Shown here piece after piece: positions 1 to 11,971 of a DNA stretch of 64,000 nt (positions within the stretch are counted from its first letter, which is position 1; the number at the start of each line of letters is the position of its first letter). The translations under genes were made by a program, and so were the position numbers. Source of the DNA: Micavibrio aeruginosavorus. Lineage in GTDB: Bacteria > Pseudomonadota > Alphaproteobacteria > Micavibrionales > Micavibrionaceae. The stretch covers positions 1 through 64,000 of the forward strand of contig QFQB01000002.1 of NCBI GenBank assembly GCA_003241475.1, read 5' to 3'. The notes beneath the pieces were generated by a model. That model saw only the letters and a program-made list of their open reading frames with translations, made no database searches and was not told the origin of the DNA.

Positions 1-11
1 AGAAAAAGTCC

Positions 12-473
12 ATGCTTACCAGATTTCCCAAAGCCTTGATGGGTATTGCCCTTTCGCTTGCCGCCATAACACTGACTGCAGGAGAGGCCAAGGCGTATGC
101 CAATGATTATTGCCGCGAATACACCCGCACCGTTACGGTCGGAAACCGCGTACAGGACGCCTATGGCACAGCCTGCCTGCAACCTGACGGCAGTTGGATG
201 ATTGTAGGAGAGGGGCTTAATAACAACGTGCCCTATCAGGGAGAAAACGTCACCTATATCGTGAATGACAATAATCGCTATGTCGTGCCGCCGCGTGTCG
301 TTTATTACGAGCGTGCCCCCAGTTACTATCGAACACAACCAGCACCGTTGTTCGTGTGGTACAGCAATAACAACCGCCGCGGGTATGACAAACACTACAA
401 TTACGGCTGGCGTGGCAACAAACACTGGGATCGCCACGATAGGGACGACAACAGAGGGCGTGGCCATCGCTAA
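12..473 (+). CDS. exported protein with surface-antigen-like motif
   Basis: 153 residues. Residues 1 to about 28 form a Sec signal peptide (basic start, hydrophobic core, AKA cleavage motif), so the protein is probably periplasmic or surface exposed. The stretch after it (YCREYTRTVTVG, then YGTACLQPDGSW) resembles the C-terminal signature seen in many alphaproteobacterial 17-kDa surface-antigen and glycine-zipper proteins. Here it sits at the N-terminus and no glycine zipper is present. The last 60 residues are rich in Tyr, Asn, Arg and His and look disordered. A terminator follows at 500-530. The exact role is unknown. Confidence 0.75.
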   Translation: MLTRFPKALMGIALSLAAITLTAGEAKAYANDYCREYTRTVTVGNRVQDAYGTACLQPDGSWMIVGEGLNNNVPYQGENVTYIVNDNNRYVVPPRVVYYERAPSYYRTQPAPLFVWYSNNNRRGYDKHYNYGWRGNKHWDRHDRDDNRGRGHR

Positions 474-499
474 ATGCGTCAGCGTATTATTCCCAACAG

Positions 500-531
500 C
501 CCTTCCGCTTTCCCTGCGGAGGGGTTTTTTC
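500..531 (+). terminator. Rho-independent terminator
   Basis: A 9-bp stem (500-508 with 516-524, one G-T pair) with a 7-nt loop is followed by six T. It ends the transcript of the exported protein at 12-473. The rest of 474-661 holds no gene, only the promoter of the next one. Confidence 0.85.
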
Positions 532-628
532 TTGATTTGGAACCTGCATTGGGAATTTTTTTTGTGTGTAATGCATAATGCGATGCAACAAAAAACTTAT
601 TTTCCCTGTGTAAACAACGTGTTCGTGC

Positions 629-634
629 TATAAT
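629..634 (+). promoter_or_regulatory. -10 box of the lipoprotein gene
   Basis: A perfect TATAAT lies 28 bases before the ATG at 662. The region 17 bases upstream (CTGTGT) is a poor -35 match, so this is a moderate call. Confidence 0.4.
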
Positions 635-661
635 GCAAAGACATAGTTGTGTCCGGTTATT

Positions 662-1096
662 ATGAATAAAGCTCTTTTTTGCGTAATTTTATTACTTGGT
701 TTAGGAGTTGGAGCCTGTGCACAAAGCGTGCGGCAGGAAGCCTACTCATTCCCGGATTTTTATATGTCAGCACAATACCAGACATACAGGGCAGATGAAG
801 TCCGTAAAGCATTGCCGGCAGATTTGAAAAACTGCAGAGGTAGCCAGAATCCCTTGGACGAGCTTTTCAGCCTACAAGATCCCGTACGGTTCAAGACGAT
901 CGAAGTCAAACCTGGAGAAACGTACGTTCCAAAATTTGTAGCGCCATATAAGGGCAAGTGGTTGGAGAAAAGATTTGTACAAGCGTGTCAGTTAGGCATT
1001 GAAGTCAAAGCCCATGCTGTGCCTAAAAAAATGCCGCAACTGGAAATCAGCTATGTACGCGGCGCCCACAAAAGTTCCTTTCTGAAATTGCCTTGA
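662..1096 (+). CDS. predicted lipoprotein, unknown function
   Basis: 144 residues from ATG 662; a TTG 15 bases upstream would put polar residues in front of the signal peptide and is less likely. The N-terminus is a lipoprotein signal peptide with lipobox GVGAC, giving Cys at about residue 19. The mature part has no recognised domain. It contains two further Cys, so a disulfide is possible. The gene converges on uvrA with no spacer: its TGA ends at 1096 and the uvrA stop begins at 1097. Confidence 0.7.
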   Translation: MNKALFCVILLLGLGVGACAQSVRQEAYSFPDFYMSAQYQTYRADEVRKALPADLKNCRGSQNPLDELFSLQDPVRFKTIEVKPGETYVPKFVAPYKGKWLEKRFVQACQLGIEVKAHAVPKKMPQLEISYVRGAHKSSFLKLP

Positions 1097-3949
<2,853 letters not shown>

Positions 3950-3964
3950 GTTCCTGATATGTTC
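3950..3964 (-). promoter_or_regulatory. LexA (SOS) box of uvrA
   Basis: GTTCCTGATATGTTC is an exact GTTC-N7-GTTC direct repeat, the LexA recognition pattern established for Alphaproteobacteria. It abuts the uvrA start codon, where bound repressor would block initiation. The position relative to the promoter is inferred. Confidence 0.7.
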
Positions 3965-4099
3965 CCTGCGTCTATGCTCTTATATGATGAAGTCATATGG
4001 CTGTGCAACAATAAAAATTCAATGTCGGGGAGGGGCTTGATATTCCGAGTAGCGGCCTCAAGTCTTTGGGCATCAACCTCTCTTATGGAGCAATCACGT

Positions 4100-4732
4100 A
4101 TGTCTTATGAACTTTACACGCTGGCCGGATCCTGTTCGATGGCCATTCACGCCGTTATGAACGAACTGGGCTTAGCCCCGAATGTCCATATCATGGACAA
4201 GACCGAAGGTGAAAACGGACTCAAATCCACTACCTTTAAAAAGATGAACCCGCGCGCAAATGCGCCGTTTATTACTGAAGACGGCAAGGGCGTAGGGGAA
4301 GGCGCGGCTATAGTAGCCTATTTGTGCGATAAGGAGGGCAAGCTCCTCCCCAAAACTGGTCATGAGCGCGCCAAGGCGTTGCAGTGGCTGATGTTCGCCA
4401 ATTCCACACTTCACCCTGCTTATGGCCGCACTTTCTGGCTCAATACGTATCTACCTGAAGCTGTTCGTGACGAGGCATTGAAAACGGCCCGTTCGCAAAT
4501 TCAGGATTTGTGGAATTACGTTGAAGCCGAACTGGAAAAATCCGGCGGTACGTATCTGTGTGGTTCCGAAATTACCTGCGGTGATTTCCTGATTGCCACG
4601 ATCGCCAACTGGAATCCTGTTGCTTATAAATTTGGTCCCAAAACAAAGGCGTTGCTCGCATCGGTGAGTGCCCGCCCATCCTACCAAAAGGCACTGTCGG
4701 CTGAGTCTATCGAATACAAAGCCGCTGCTTAA
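4100..4732 (+). CDS. glutathione S-transferase family protein
   Basis: 210 residues. It has the two-domain GST layout: an N-terminal thioredoxin-like part (YELYTLAGSCSMAIHAVMNELG, then the PRANAPFI and EGAAIVAYL segments that bind glutathione) and a helical C-terminal part (LQWLMFAN...GGTYLCGSEITCGDF). The Ser/Cys near residues 10-12 are candidates for the glutathione-activating residue, as in beta-class bacterial GSTs. Start at 4100 is chosen because GGAG lies 9 bases upstream; ATG 4085 in the same frame is the alternative. A terminator follows at 4752-4775. Substrate unknown. Confidence 0.9.
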   Translation: MSYELYTLAGSCSMAIHAVMNELGLAPNVHIMDKTEGENGLKSTTFKKMNPRANAPFITEDGKGVGEGAAIVAYLCDKEGKLLPKTGHERAKALQWLMFANSTLHPAYGRTFWLNTYLPEAVRDEALKTARSQIQDLWNYVEAELEKSGGTYLCGSEITCGDFLIATIANWNPVAYKFGPKTKALLASVSARPSYQKALSAESIEYKAAA

Positions 4733-4751
4733 GAGACAAAATGGTTAAAGA

Positions 4752-4775
4752 ACGGGGCCGCAAGGCCCCGTTTTC
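4752..4775 (+). terminator. Rho-independent terminator
   Basis: A CGGGGCC stem, GCAA loop and GGCCCCG stem are followed by TTTTC. It closes the GST transcript. Confidence 0.9.
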
Positions 4776-4806
4776 TTGACAAAAGCCTGTATTTTATATA
4801 CATAAT
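4776..4806 (+). promoter_or_regulatory. promoter of the 4842 gene
   Basis: A perfect TTGACA (4776-4781) is followed at 17-19 bases by an AT-rich -10 (TACATA at 4799 or CATAAT at 4801). It begins inside the T-tract of the preceding terminator, a compact terminator-promoter junction. Confidence 0.5.
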
Positions 4807-4841
4807 TTATACTCATTTGTAAATTTGAAGGTGTAAGCGTT

Positions 4842-5504
4842 ATGGGCAATTTGTTAGGCAGGCTTATTAGCCAATACAAACAGAGGCTGGCCAATCAGTT
4901 TAAGCAGAACTTTGATGATGGCTGGGGGCATTTGTACCGCGTTCTAAAAGGGACGGCCGACAAGCGTGAGGCTCTCTTGCCAATTGAAAGGCCTACACCT
5001 GAAGAAAGGAAAGCGTCTGCAGATTTTGAAATCGTGGTAGATCGAAGTCCGTCAACGGCGGCCTTCATTCTGGTGAATGAAGCGTTGCGAAAATCTTTCA
5101 CAAAGGTGTTATCAAAAGTTGAAGATGCAGGGCCGGTGTCGGCGAATGTCACGCCCATAGGTGGTGGACCGTCAGTGGGTAGTAGCGCCAGTAGCATTGC
5201 TAGCGCTACCATGGATACAAGCATTGCGGTTGTGGGTGAACGCAAGGTGCCTTATGCGAAACCGGGTCAACTAAGCTTGAGCAATGTTTGGAGTTATCTC
5301 CGCGAGCCTGAGATGGTCTATATCAGTACTCCCGATCTTGCTATGGTCGAAAGGAGCCCCTTTGCATATGCGATCCGTGAAGCGGCGGCTCAAGAAGGAA
5401 AAAAGGCGGTGTTCGAAGTTAAGCCCGCTCCTGTTTCTCAAGACGGTTGGTATCCACGTAAAAACGCGGCATTCGCCGAAATTGTCGTCAAACTTGGTGT
5501 ATAA
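4842..5504 (+). CDS. hypothetical protein
   Basis: 220 residues, not recognised. No signal peptide or membrane segment. The first 35 residues are amphipathic and basic (LLGRLISQYKQRLANQFKQNF) and could form a membrane- or partner-binding helix. The middle (about residues 95-125) is rich in Gly, Ser and Ala and looks like a linker. The C-terminal part has short hydrophobic strands. It has its own promoter and stands alone between the GST and ssb genes. Confidence 0.65.
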   Translation: MGNLLGRLISQYKQRLANQFKQNFDDGWGHLYRVLKGTADKREALLPIERPTPEERKASADFEIVVDRSPSTAAFILVNEALRKSFTKVLSKVEDAGPVSANVTPIGGGPSVGSSASSIASATMDTSIAVVGERKVPYAKPGQLSLSNVWSYLREPEMVYISTPDLAMVERSPFAYAIREAAAQEGKKAVFEVKPAPVSQDGWYPRKNAAFAEIVVKLGV

Positions 5505-5518
5505 AATAAACGTGTGAA

Positions 5519-5546
5519 TTGACGTCTCCCGTCGTTTCTTTATAGT
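5519..5546 (+). promoter_or_regulatory. promoter of ssb
   Basis: TTGACG, 16 bases, TATAGT, ending 34 bases before the GTG start of ssb. No GTTC-N7-GTTC box is seen here, so no direct LexA control is apparent, unlike uvrA. Confidence 0.65.
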
Positions 5547-5579
5547 ACCCCCATCAATTCAAATATAAGGGGTATCGCT

Positions 5580-6062
5580 GTGGCCGGTTCAGTCAACAAA
5601 GTCATTCTTATTGGAAATATCGGAAACGATCCGGAAGTGAAATCCATGCAGTCCGGCGACAAGGTCTGCAACTTTTCCGTTGCGACCTCCGAAAGCTGGA
5701 AGGACAAGGCTTCGGGTGAGCGCAAGGAGCGCACCGAGTGGCACCGTGTCGTTGTTTTCAATCAAGGTCTTATCAACGTCTGCGAAAACTACTTGAAAAA
5801 AGGCATGAAGGTTTATGTCGAGGGGCAGGTAGAAACCCGCAACTACGAAAAAGACGGCCAGAAAATTTACACGACCGAAATCGTTTTGCGCCCGTTCCGT
5901 GGCGAGATCACAATGCTGGATTCCAAAGGTTCGGGCGGTAGCGGGTTCGCGGCGCCATCGCAGGATGATTACGGTAGCAGTAGCTTTGGCGGAGGGGCGT
6001 CCAGATCTTCTGGCCGCGCATCGGCTCCGGTCAACGAACTTGAAGATGAAATCCCTTTCTAG
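5580..6062 (+). CDS. ssb: single-stranded DNA-binding protein
   Basis: 160 residues. SSB coats single-stranded DNA in replication, repair and recombination. Residues 1-110 are the OB-fold (VNKVILIGNIGNDPEVK, then NFSVATSESW, TEWHRVVVF and YLKKGMKVYVEGQ). A Gly/Ser-rich linker leads to the acidic tail ending DEIPF, the conserved partner-binding tip. Translation starts at GTG 5580 with AAGGGG upstream. Confidence 0.97.
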   Translation: MAGSVNKVILIGNIGNDPEVKSMQSGDKVCNFSVATSESWKDKASGERKERTEWHRVVVFNQGLINVCENYLKKGMKVYVEGQVETRNYEKDGQKIYTTEIVLRPFRGEITMLDSKGSGGSGFAAPSQDDYGSSSFGGGASRSSGRASAPVNELEDEIPF

Positions 6063-6075
6063 GTAGAATGGTCTT

Positions 6076-6558
6076 ATGACCCGTTTCCCGCTTTTATGCC
6101 TTTCACTTTTAATGCTCGCCGCGCCCGCATGGGCGCAAGAAGAGGGCGAGCCTGCACCGGCAAGCCAGTCGTTGCCTGTTGAAGAGGGCGTAGCGCAGGT
6201 GACGCCGGAGACGCTGGAATTGGCAAAAAAGATGCACGAAATCTGGCCGATCCGCACGCGCATCGAGTCTGCCATCGACAATATCGCCAAGAATTTTCCT
6301 GAAGAAAAACGCGCGGAAGTAAAAGCAACCATCCGCAAGAATGTGCAGTATGATCAATTGCAGGAAGAATCCATTCGCGCCATGGCTTCAACCTACACGG
6401 CCGAAGAACTGCAGGCGATGATTGATTTTTATGGCTCGGATTTAGGCCGTTCGATCTCGGCCAAGACCGTCGATTATGAAGTGGCGCTTCGTCCTGTCAT
6501 GACCAAAATGATGGACAAGGCCGTAATGGATCTGCGCACTGGATCTGCCCGCCAATAG
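6076..6558 (+). CDS. DUF2059-type exported protein
   Basis: 160 residues. A signal peptide (residues 1-20, AAPAWAQ cleavage region) predicts export to the periplasm. The C-terminal half is helical and matches the DUF2059 pattern, with a conserved YTAEELQAMIDFYGSDLGRSISAK segment (about residues 109-132). The function of the family is not known. It begins 13 bases after ssb and may be cotranscribed with it. Confidence 0.8.
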   Translation: MTRFPLLCLSLLMLAAPAWAQEEGEPAPASQSLPVEEGVAQVTPETLELAKKMHEIWPIRTRIESAIDNIAKNFPEEKRAEVKATIRKNVQYDQLQEESIRAMASTYTAEELQAMIDFYGSDLGRSISAKTVDYEVALRPVMTKMMDKAVMDLRTGSARQ

Positions 6559-6686
6559 CCTCTCATAATCCCTTGTTTTTCCGTGCATAAAATATGCGCA
6601 AAATCGGCGCATTTCCTTGTTTCCCCCCTTGTTTCCTGCTAGAAAAAACACTCGTGAAATCACATTAGAAATCCGGTGTTTAATCC

Positions 6687-9416
6687 ATGTCTGAATCCGC
6701 CATCAAAGAACCAACGCAAGAGATCGTTACGATCGAAGACGAGATGAAGCAATCCTATCTCGATTACGCCATGAGCGTGATCGTGAGCCGTGCGTTGCCT
6801 GATCTACGCGATGGATTGAAACCCGTTCACCGCCGTATTTTCTATGCGATGCGCGAAGGCGGATATGCATCTGATAAACCTTACCGCAAGTCTGCAAGGG
6901 TCGTCGGGGATGTGATGGGTAAATACCACCCGCACGGCGATAGCGCGATTTACATGGCACTGGTGCGCATGGCGCAGGATTTTTCGCTACGTCTGCCGCT
7001 GATCGACGGACAAGGGAACTTCGGTTCTATGGACGGCGACATGCCCGCCGCGATGCGCTACACCGAAGCGCGTTTGAACAAAGCCGCCGATGCTTTGCTC
7101 GAGGATCTGGAAAAAGATACCGTCGATTTCCACCCCAACTACGACGAGAGCTTGAAGGAGCCGGAAGTTCTGCCGGCGCGCATTCCAAACCTGCTGGTCA
7201 ACGGCGCCGGCGGCATCGCCGTGGGTATGGCGACGAACATTCCGCCGCACAATCTGGTAGAGGTTGTTGATGGGTGCCTTGCCTACGTCGATAACAACGA
7301 AATCTCCGTCGAAGAATTAAATGTTATTATTCCAGGGCCTGACTTTCCGACGGGCGGACAGATCTTGGGCCGCGCAGGCATTCGTAGCGCCTACCACACT
7401 GGAAATGGATCTGTGGTCATGCGTTCCAAAACATCTTTTGAATCCGCCGGCAAGGACCGCGAAGCCATCATCGTTCATGAGATTCCCTATCAGGTAAACA
7501 AAGGCAATCTTCTGCAGCGCCTCGGCGAAGTCGCACGCGAAAAGATCGTTGAAGACATTTCCGAGATCCGCGATGAATCCGACCGCGAGGGCGTACGTAT
7601 TGTGATCGAACTGAAAAAAGGCGCCGTCGCGGATGTCGTTCTGAACCAGTTGTTCAAACACACATCGCTCCAAACATCGTTCGGCTGCAACCTTGTGGCG
7701 CTGGACCATGGCCGCCCGCGCATTCTTGTTCTTAAAGACTTTATTCAGGCATTTGTGAAATTCCGCGAAGAGGTCATCACGCGCCGCGCGATCTATGAGC
7801 TTGGCAAGGCGCGCGACCGTGCGCATGTCTTGGCAGGTCTGGCGGTCGCCGTCGCCAATATTGATGAAGTTATCTCCTTGATCCGCAATGCCAAGACGCC
7901 GCAGGAAGCCAAAGATGGATTGCTTGCCAAGCGTTGGCCCGCACTGGATATCACGCCGCTGATCGCCTTGATCGACGATCCTGAATATCTCGTTGACGAA
8001 GCGGGCACGTATCAAATGTCCGAAATTCAAGCCAAAGCCATTCTGGATTTACGTCTGCATCGTTTGACAGGACTTGAGCGTGACAAGATTGGTGATGAGC
8101 TTAAAGAAATCACGGATGCTATCGCTGAGTATCTGGCTATTTTGGGTAGTCGTGAAAAACTGCTCAATGTTTTGCGCAATGAACTAATCGACATTAGGAC
8201 CCGCTTTGGTACGCCGCGCCGCACAGAGCTGGTTGATTCCGAATTCGAAATGGATATTGAGGAATTGATCCAGCGCGAAGACTTAGTTGTAACGATCAGC
8301 CATAGTGGATACGTCAAGCGTGTGCCGCTCGATACATACCGGGCTCAACGCCGGGGCGGTAAAGGTCGTTCAGGCACGGCGCTTAAGGACGAAGATTTCG
8401 TCTCCGATATGTTCGTGGCGAGCACGCATACACCGATCGTCTTTTTCACCAGCCGCGGGATTGCTCACAAGATTAAGGTCTGGCAGCTACCGCTGGCGAC
8501 GCCGACCAGCCGCGGAAAGGCATTGGTCAATTTGATGCCGCTACAAGAAGGCGAAAACGTTTCCGTTTACCTGCGCGTTCCCGAAAATGAAGAGGTTTGG
8601 GACAAGCTGGACATCATGTTCGCGACCAGCCATGGCTCGGTTCGCAGGAACAAATTGACGGACTTCCAGAGCATCCGCTCCAACGGCCTTATTGCCATGA
8701 AGCTGGAAGAGGGTGAGAAACTTGTTTCTGTGAAAATCTGTGCGCCGGATGAAGATGTTATGCTGGCCACCGCCAAAGGTAAGGCAATCCGTTTTGCCGT
8801 GGATGACATTCGCGTCTTTGCAGGGCGTACATCCACCGGCGTGCGCGGTATCAAGCTGGCCGAAGGTGACGAGGTTATCTCTATGTCTGTACTCAAGCAT
8901 GTCGAAGTAACTCCGGAAGAGCGAGGCGCCTATCTAAAGTTGGCTAACAAGCTTCGCGGTGCAGATGAGGAGGGCATGGAGGAAGAAGCCGCAACCGATA
9001 TCTCGCTTTCCGCAGAACGCTTCAAGGAGTTGCAGGAAAAAGAGCAATTTCTTTTGACTGCCACGAATGGCGGCTTTGGTAAGCGGACATCTGCCTATGA
9101 GTACCGTTTGACGGGCCGGGGTGGACAAGGCATTACCAATATGTCGCTGACGAAAAAGAACGGCGGGGAAGTTGTGGCCACATTCCCAGTAACAGATTCT
9201 CATCAGGTCATGTTGATTTCCAACATGGGACAAATGATCCGCATGCCGATCGGCGGCGTTCGCTTTACAGGTCGTTCCGCGCAAGGTGTAACGTTGTTTA
9301 AGGTCGCGGATGATGAAAAAGTTGTTTCCGTTGCGTGGCTGATCGAGGAAGAAGGAGATTCTTCCGATATCGAAACATCAAACGAGGCATCTGACGAGAC
9401 GACGGCACAAGAATAA
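6687..9416 (+). CDS. gyrA: DNA gyrase subunit A
   Basis: 909 residues. GyrA is the breakage-reunion subunit that introduces negative supercoils together with GyrB. The catalytic tyrosine is Tyr125 in [10 protein letters not shown]. The C-terminal half holds the beta-pinwheel blades and the GyrA box ([10 protein letters not shown] near residue 560), which distinguishes it from ParC. The extra acidic stretch near 770 and the acidic tail are common in this class. In the quinolone-resistance region Ser86 is kept, but the position equivalent to E. coli Asp87 is Met90. Confidence 0.97.
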   Translation: MSESAIKEPTQEIVTIEDEMKQSYLDYAMSVIVSRALPDLRDGLKPVHRRIFYAMREGGYASDKPYRKSARVVGDVMGKYHPHGDSAIYMALVRMAQDFSLRLPLIDGQGNFGSMDGDMPAAMRYTEARLNKAADALLEDLEKDTVDFHPNYDESLKEPEVLPARIPNLLVNGAGGIAVGMATNIPPHNLVEVVDGCLAYVDNNEISVEELNVIIPGPDFPTGGQILGRAGIRSAYHTGNGSVVMRSKTSFESAGKDREAIIVHEIPYQVNKGNLLQRLGEVAREKIVEDISEIRDESDREGVRIVIELKKGAVADVVLNQLFKHTSLQTSFGCNLVALDHGRPRILVLKDFIQAFVKFREEVITRRAIYELGKARDRAHVLAGLAVAVANIDEVISLIRNAKTPQEAKDGLLAKRWPALDITPLIALIDDPEYLVDEAGTYQMSEIQAKAILDLRLHRLTGLERDKIGDELKEITDAIAEYLAILGSREKLLNVLRNELIDIRTRFGTPRRTELVDSEFEMDIEELIQREDLVVTISHSGYVKRVPLDTYRAQRRGGKGRSGTALKDEDFVSDMFVASTHTPIVFFTSRGIAHKIKVWQLPLATPTSRGKALVNLMPLQEGENVSVYLRVPENEEVWDKLDIMFATSHGSVRRNKLTDFQSIRSNGLIAMKLEEGEKLVSVKICAPDEDVMLATAKGKAIRFAVDDIRVFAGRTSTGVRGIKLAEGDEVISMSVLKHVEVTPEERGAYLKLANKLRGADEEGMEEEAATDISLSAERFKELQEKEQFLLTATNGGFGKRTSAYEYRLTGRGGQGITNMSLTKKNGGEVVATFPVTDSHQVMLISNMGQMIRMPIGGVRFTGRSAQGVTLFKVADDEKVVSVAWLIEEEGDSSDIETSNEASDETTAQE

Positions 9417-9430
9417 GAGATGCAGAAAGC

Positions 9431-11119
9431 ATGATGTCCTTTAAGCGTCGGATTGATATCGGGTTTTTTGTTGCCTTTGTGTTGATCTTGTCCGTAGGGG
9501 CATCCGTTTATGCTAATTTTCGGCAGATGAATATCGAAAAGCAACGCGTCGATCACACATATGAAGTGATGGATGCCTTGCAGAATGCGATTTCTTATTT
9601 GAAGGATGTGCAAGGGGCCTCCCGCGGCTACGTCATCACAGGACTAGAGGAATATCTTGCGCCATACTACATAGCGTTGCCCAAGGTTGATGAAAACATC
9701 GAAACGCTTGAGGTCTTGATTTCCGACAATCCCGAACAGATCAAGCGTAGCAAGCTTTTGCATGCGTTAGTGGATGCTCGCATGGCTATCGCGGAGCAAA
9801 CCGTCGATACCTATAAAAAAGAGGGGCAAGCAAAGGCATTTGCGATGATCAAATCCGGTGCAGGCAAGCGGGAGATGGACGAAATCCGTGTGATTGTTGC
9901 CGAAATGATCAATACGGAACAAAATCTTTTAAATCTGCGCAAAACGGCAACGGCAACATCTTCACGCCTGACCTTGATCGCCGGAAGTTTCGGTATTGTG
10001 GTCTGTATAACAATTCTTGCTGCTGTCTTTTCATTGATTCATGGTGAAGCGCGTAGAAGGGAGAGAACGGAGAGTTCCCTTCGCGATGCCTTCAAAGAGA
10101 TGGAGCGCATCAGTCAGGAGACGCAACTGGTTGGCAATCTCGGAGATTATCTACGTGGTTGTCGTAGCGATCAGGAAGCCTATCACATCATTACCAACAA
10201 TATGCCGCAGATTTTTCCCGGCACGTCCGGCACGATTGCAATCTTCAACAATTCACGGAATTTGCTACAAACGGTTTTGCGGTGGGGAGAACTTCCTGGG
10301 GTTATTCAGGAATTTGAACCAGATAGTTGTTGGGCATTGCGTCAAGGGCGTATGCATTATTACATGGGTGATAAAAAGATCCCTATGTGTGAGCACATTC
10401 ATAATATCGACGAGTCTAACTATACAATTTGCCTTCCTATGCAGGCGCAGGGGCAGACAATCGGCCAACTGTTTATAGCGGGACACAATTTTAAAGATCT
10501 GGGAGATTCTCAGATTCTGCGTGTTCGTTCTGTTGGCGAACAAGTGTCGCTTGCGCTAGCGAATATCTATCTGCAAAGAGCCTTGAAAGAACAATCGATC
10601 AAAGACCCTCTAACACGGCTTTTCAACCGTCGTTATCTAGAAGAGACATTGGCGCGGGAATTTGCACGCTCACAAAGAAATGAAAAGCCGCTGAGCGTTC
10701 TTATCATGGATATCGATTTCTTTAAAAAGGTGAACGATACCTACGGTCACGAAGCTGGAGACGAGGTTTTGATCGCTTTTGCAAATATGCTTCAGACAAA
10801 AATCCGAAAAGAAGACATTGCTTGTCGCCTCGGTGGAGAAGAATTCGTGTTGGTCATGCCGGAGATGTCGCTTGAAAGGGCCGCGGAACGTGCGGAGGAT
10901 ATCTGTGCTACGGCCCGCAAGTTGGCAATCAAGTTCCAGAAGCATACTATTTCCGTGACTGTTTCCATCGGCGTCGCCGAATTTCCAATCCATGGCCAGG
11001 CAACGGACGAGCTTTTGCACAATGCCGACTTGTGTTTATACAAGGCCAAACGAGAGGGGCGAGACAGGGTGGTTGTTTACGACCCCGAAGCGATCACCGA
11101 AAAGATAGGATCCGTCTGA
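9431..11119 (+). CDS. membrane diguanylate cyclase, CHASE3-GAF-GGDEF
   Basis: 562 residues. It makes cyclic di-GMP from two GTP. Order: transmembrane helix (about 8-30), a periplasmic helical CHASE3-like sensor (about 35-175), a second transmembrane helix (about 182-205), a coiled linker, a GAF-like domain (about 230-385) and a GGDEF domain with active site GGEEF near residue 468. An RKED I-site five residues before it predicts product inhibition. It starts 14 bases after gyrA, so it is probably cotranscribed. No EAL domain. The signal sensed is unknown. Confidence 0.93.
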   Translation: MMSFKRRIDIGFFVAFVLILSVGASVYANFRQMNIEKQRVDHTYEVMDALQNAISYLKDVQGASRGYVITGLEEYLAPYYIALPKVDENIETLEVLISDNPEQIKRSKLLHALVDARMAIAEQTVDTYKKEGQAKAFAMIKSGAGKREMDEIRVIVAEMINTEQNLLNLRKTATATSSRLTLIAGSFGIVVCITILAAVFSLIHGEARRRERTESSLRDAFKEMERISQETQLVGNLGDYLRGCRSDQEAYHIITNNMPQIFPGTSGTIAIFNNSRNLLQTVLRWGELPGVIQEFEPDSCWALRQGRMHYYMGDKKIPMCEHIHNIDESNYTICLPMQAQGQTIGQLFIAGHNFKDLGDSQILRVRSVGEQVSLALANIYLQRALKEQSIKDPLTRLFNRRYLEETLAREFARSQRNEKPLSVLIMDIDFFKKVNDTYGHEAGDEVLIAFANMLQTKIRKEDIACRLGGEEFVLVMPEMSLERAAERAEDICATARKLAIKFQKHTISVTVSIGVAEFPIHGQATDELLHNADLCLYKAKREGRDRVVVYDPEAITEKIGSV

Positions 11120-11198
11120 AAACCGGCTGTTGCGGCGCATTAATTTAATTTTCATAAATTTGTGTCATTCTGGTCATATCACCGGAAAGGATCATTTT

Positions 11199-11315
11199 AT
11201 GAACGATTTTGTCGAGGGAATGCATAGAGTTGGCGAAGCAATGTCTGCCGTTATCAGCGCGCAGGTAACACGGGAAGCTCAGGAACGCCTCGCGGCGGAA
11301 AAGGCCAAGGCTTAA
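11199..11315 (+). CDS. 38-residue small protein
   Basis: ATG 11199 is preceded by GGAAAGG at a good distance. A possible promoter (TTGCGG at 11130, CATAAA at 11153, spacer 17) and a strong terminator just downstream make it a self-contained unit. The peptide is an amphipathic helix with alternating acidic and basic residues in its second half (TREAQERLAAEKAKA). No family recognised. Confidence 0.5.
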   Translation: MNDFVEGMHRVGEAMSAVISAQVTREAQERLAAEKAKA

Positions 11316-11343
11316 GACAATCTTAACCGTGTTTTACGAAGAG

Positions 11344-11366
11344 ATCCCCCGCAAGGGGGATTTTTT
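11344..11366 (+). terminator. Rho-independent terminator
   Basis: ATCCCCC stem, GCAA loop, GGGGGAT stem, then a T run. It ends the small-protein transcript. Confidence 0.9.
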
Positions 11367-11402
11367 CATGGGAAAAAGCCTGCGGCAAAAGGGGAAAAAG
11401 CC

Positions 11403-11431
11403 GCTCGCAAAGGCTTATCGTCTTTGCGAGC
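11403..11431. repeat. inverted repeat before coaD
   Basis: Ten-base arms GCTCGCAAAG and CTTTGCGAGC around a 9-base loop. No T run follows, so it is not a classical terminator. It lies 30 bases before the coaD start and might be a leader hairpin or a protein-binding site. Confidence 0.5.
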
Positions 11432-11460
11432 GCGGCAATGTAGGTTAAAACGGGTTGGTT

Positions 11461-11967
11461 ATGACACAATCAAGCCCTAAGCCCCGCATCGGCGTCTACC
11501 CCGGAACGTTCGATCCTATTACAAAAGGCCATCTTCATATCATCAAGCGCGCCAGCCGTCAGGTTGACAAGCTGGTCGTGGGCGTTGCCGGCAATGCCCG
11601 CAAAAGCCCGCGGTTCACACTCGAAGAACGGATAGAGATGGTCAAAACCGATTGTGACAATCTTCCCGAAAAATATTGCGAGATCGAAGTGCGCGCTTTC
11701 GACAATCTTCTCGTGCACTTTGCGCAAGAGCTGAATGCGGATTGCATTTTCCGGGGCCTGCGCGCCATTTCCGATTTCGATTACGAATTCCAGATGACGG
11801 GGATGAACGCCCGCCTTGCGCCGGATATCGAGACGGTCTTCCTGATGGCGGCCGACAAATGGCAGTTTGTATCCGCTTCGTTCGTCAAGGAAATCCATGC
11901 GATGGGCGGCGATGTATCCGAATTCGTGACGCCCGCCACGATGGACAGATTGAACAAGGCCGCTTAG
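11461..11967 (+). CDS. coaD: phosphopantetheine adenylyltransferase
   Basis: 168 residues, usual CoaD length. It catalyses the fourth step of coenzyme A synthesis, transfer of AMP from ATP to 4'-phosphopantetheine. Nucleotidyltransferase motifs are visible: YPGTFDPITKGHLHI (the T/HxGH active site, about residues 13-27), FRGLRAISDFDYEFQM near residue 100, and the FVSASFVKEI segment near 140. The start is ATG 11461; an upstream in-frame TTG is less likely. Adjacent to gyrA as in many alphaproteobacteria. Confidence 0.97.
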   Translation: MTQSSPKPRIGVYPGTFDPITKGHLHIIKRASRQVDKLVVGVAGNARKSPRFTLEERIEMVKTDCDNLPEKYCEIEVRAFDNLLVHFAQELNADCIFRGLRAISDFDYEFQMTGMNARLAPDIETVFLMAADKWQFVSASFVKEIHAMGGDVSEFVTPATMDRLNKAA

Positions 11968-11971
11968 CTCC

